NCBI GenBank assembly: GCA_910589095.1
Contig: CAJUSN010000138.1
Location: 1 to 6,240, forward strand
DNA from: an uncultured Muribaculaceae bacterium
GTDB lineage: Bacteria > Bacteroidota > Bacteroidia > Bacteroidales > Muribaculaceae
Direction: 5' to 3'
Length of the DNA stretch: 6,240 nucleotides
Each line of letters opens with the position of its first letter. The stretch's first letter is position 1. Positions 6,020 through 6,240 of the stretch are shown here, in pieces. The position numbers and the translations under genes were made by a program. The notes beneath the pieces are model-generated. The model had not been told where the DNA came from. It saw only the letters and a list, made by a program, of their open reading frames with translations, and did not search any database.

Positions 6020-6240
6020 CTAAACAAACAGGAGCACCATGGCCACACCCATCAGAATGAGTAGTGTGTTACCGATGGCATAGGTGATAGTGTAACCCAT
6101 GGCCGGCACGGAGCTGTCAAGAGCAGCGGTTATGGCGCCGAGTGAGGCAGTGGTTGTACGGCTGCCTGCACAACATCCAAGATTGATTGCCGGATGGAAT
6201 TTAAAGACTTTCGCCCCGAGGAACATGGCTATTATCAGGG
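6020..6240 (-). CDS. aspT: AspT-type aspartate:alanine antiporter, C-terminal end only
   Basis: Inner-membrane exchanger that imports aspartate and exports alanine, partner of AspD. Only the last 73 codons are inside the window. The frame stays open to the edge (it reads LII before the methionine at 6226), so that methionine is internal. Visible features fit the C-terminal part of the AspT/YidE/YbjL duplicated permease domain: an alanine- and glycine-rich membrane segment, the motif CAGSRTTTASLGAI, then PAMGYTITYAIGN leading into a last hydrophobic helix (LLILMGVAMVLLFV) that ends the protein. The gene lies upstream of aspD, with 35 bases between them, and is probably co-transcribed with it. 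A generic YidE/YbjL permease is possible from this fragment alone; adjacency to aspD makes AspT the better call. Confidence 0.85.
   Translation of the reverse strand, partial: LIIAMFLGAKVFKFHPAINLGCCAGSRTTTASLGAITAALDSSVPAMGYTITYAIGNTLLILMGVAMVLLFV

Noticed and set aside
6020..6226. A complete 68-residue small protein starting at 6226
   Set aside because: The frame is open to the window edge and matches the C-terminal end of a large AspT-family transporter.

Overview
The window looks like chromosomal DNA from a member of the Bacteroidales, possibly a gut Muribaculaceae/Bacteroidaceae relative. This is inferred from three things: promoters of the Bacteroidetes type (TTTG, about 20 bases, TAnnTTTG), start codons without a Shine-Dalgarno sequence, and a MiaA with the GGSMMY variant loop I associate with this phylum. 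The genus cannot be fixed from the sequence alone. Apart from one intergenic element, the genes are housekeeping or metabolic.

Layout. (1) 3-2129, plus strand: the 3' nine-tenths or more of pepT (peptidase T), then miaA (tRNA A37 dimethylallyltransferase) nine bases later, evidently one transcript. (2) 2130-2270: intergenic, with a strong Bacteroidetes promoter at 2141-2172. (3) 2271-3659, plus strand: a two-gene unit made of an exported M48-family zinc metallopeptidase and a three-helix membrane protein of unknown function. (4) 3614-3988, minus strand: yraN (UPF0102, nuclease-like fold). Its 3' end overlaps the membrane-protein gene by 46 bases, tail to tail. (5) 3989-4340: a 352-base gene-free stretch with a candidate yraN promoter, a terminator-like hairpin, and a 195-base element bounded by perfect 20-base inverted repeats. 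(6) 4341-6240, minus strand: aspD (aspartate 4-decarboxylase), preceded by the 3' end of an AspT-type aspartate:alanine antiporter that runs off the window.

How they work together. AspT and AspD would form the aspartate-alanine cycle: aspartate is imported, decarboxylated to alanine with consumption of a cytoplasmic proton, and exchanged for alanine, giving acid tolerance and proton-motive force. PepT trims tripeptides in the cytoplasm. The M48 protease and its membrane neighbour are probably an envelope pair.

The part that ordinary genes do not explain is the inverted-repeat element directly behind the aspD stop codon. It is best read as a MITE-like or deleted mobile element, or else a closed structured RNA. 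No clearly novel multi-gene system is visible here.
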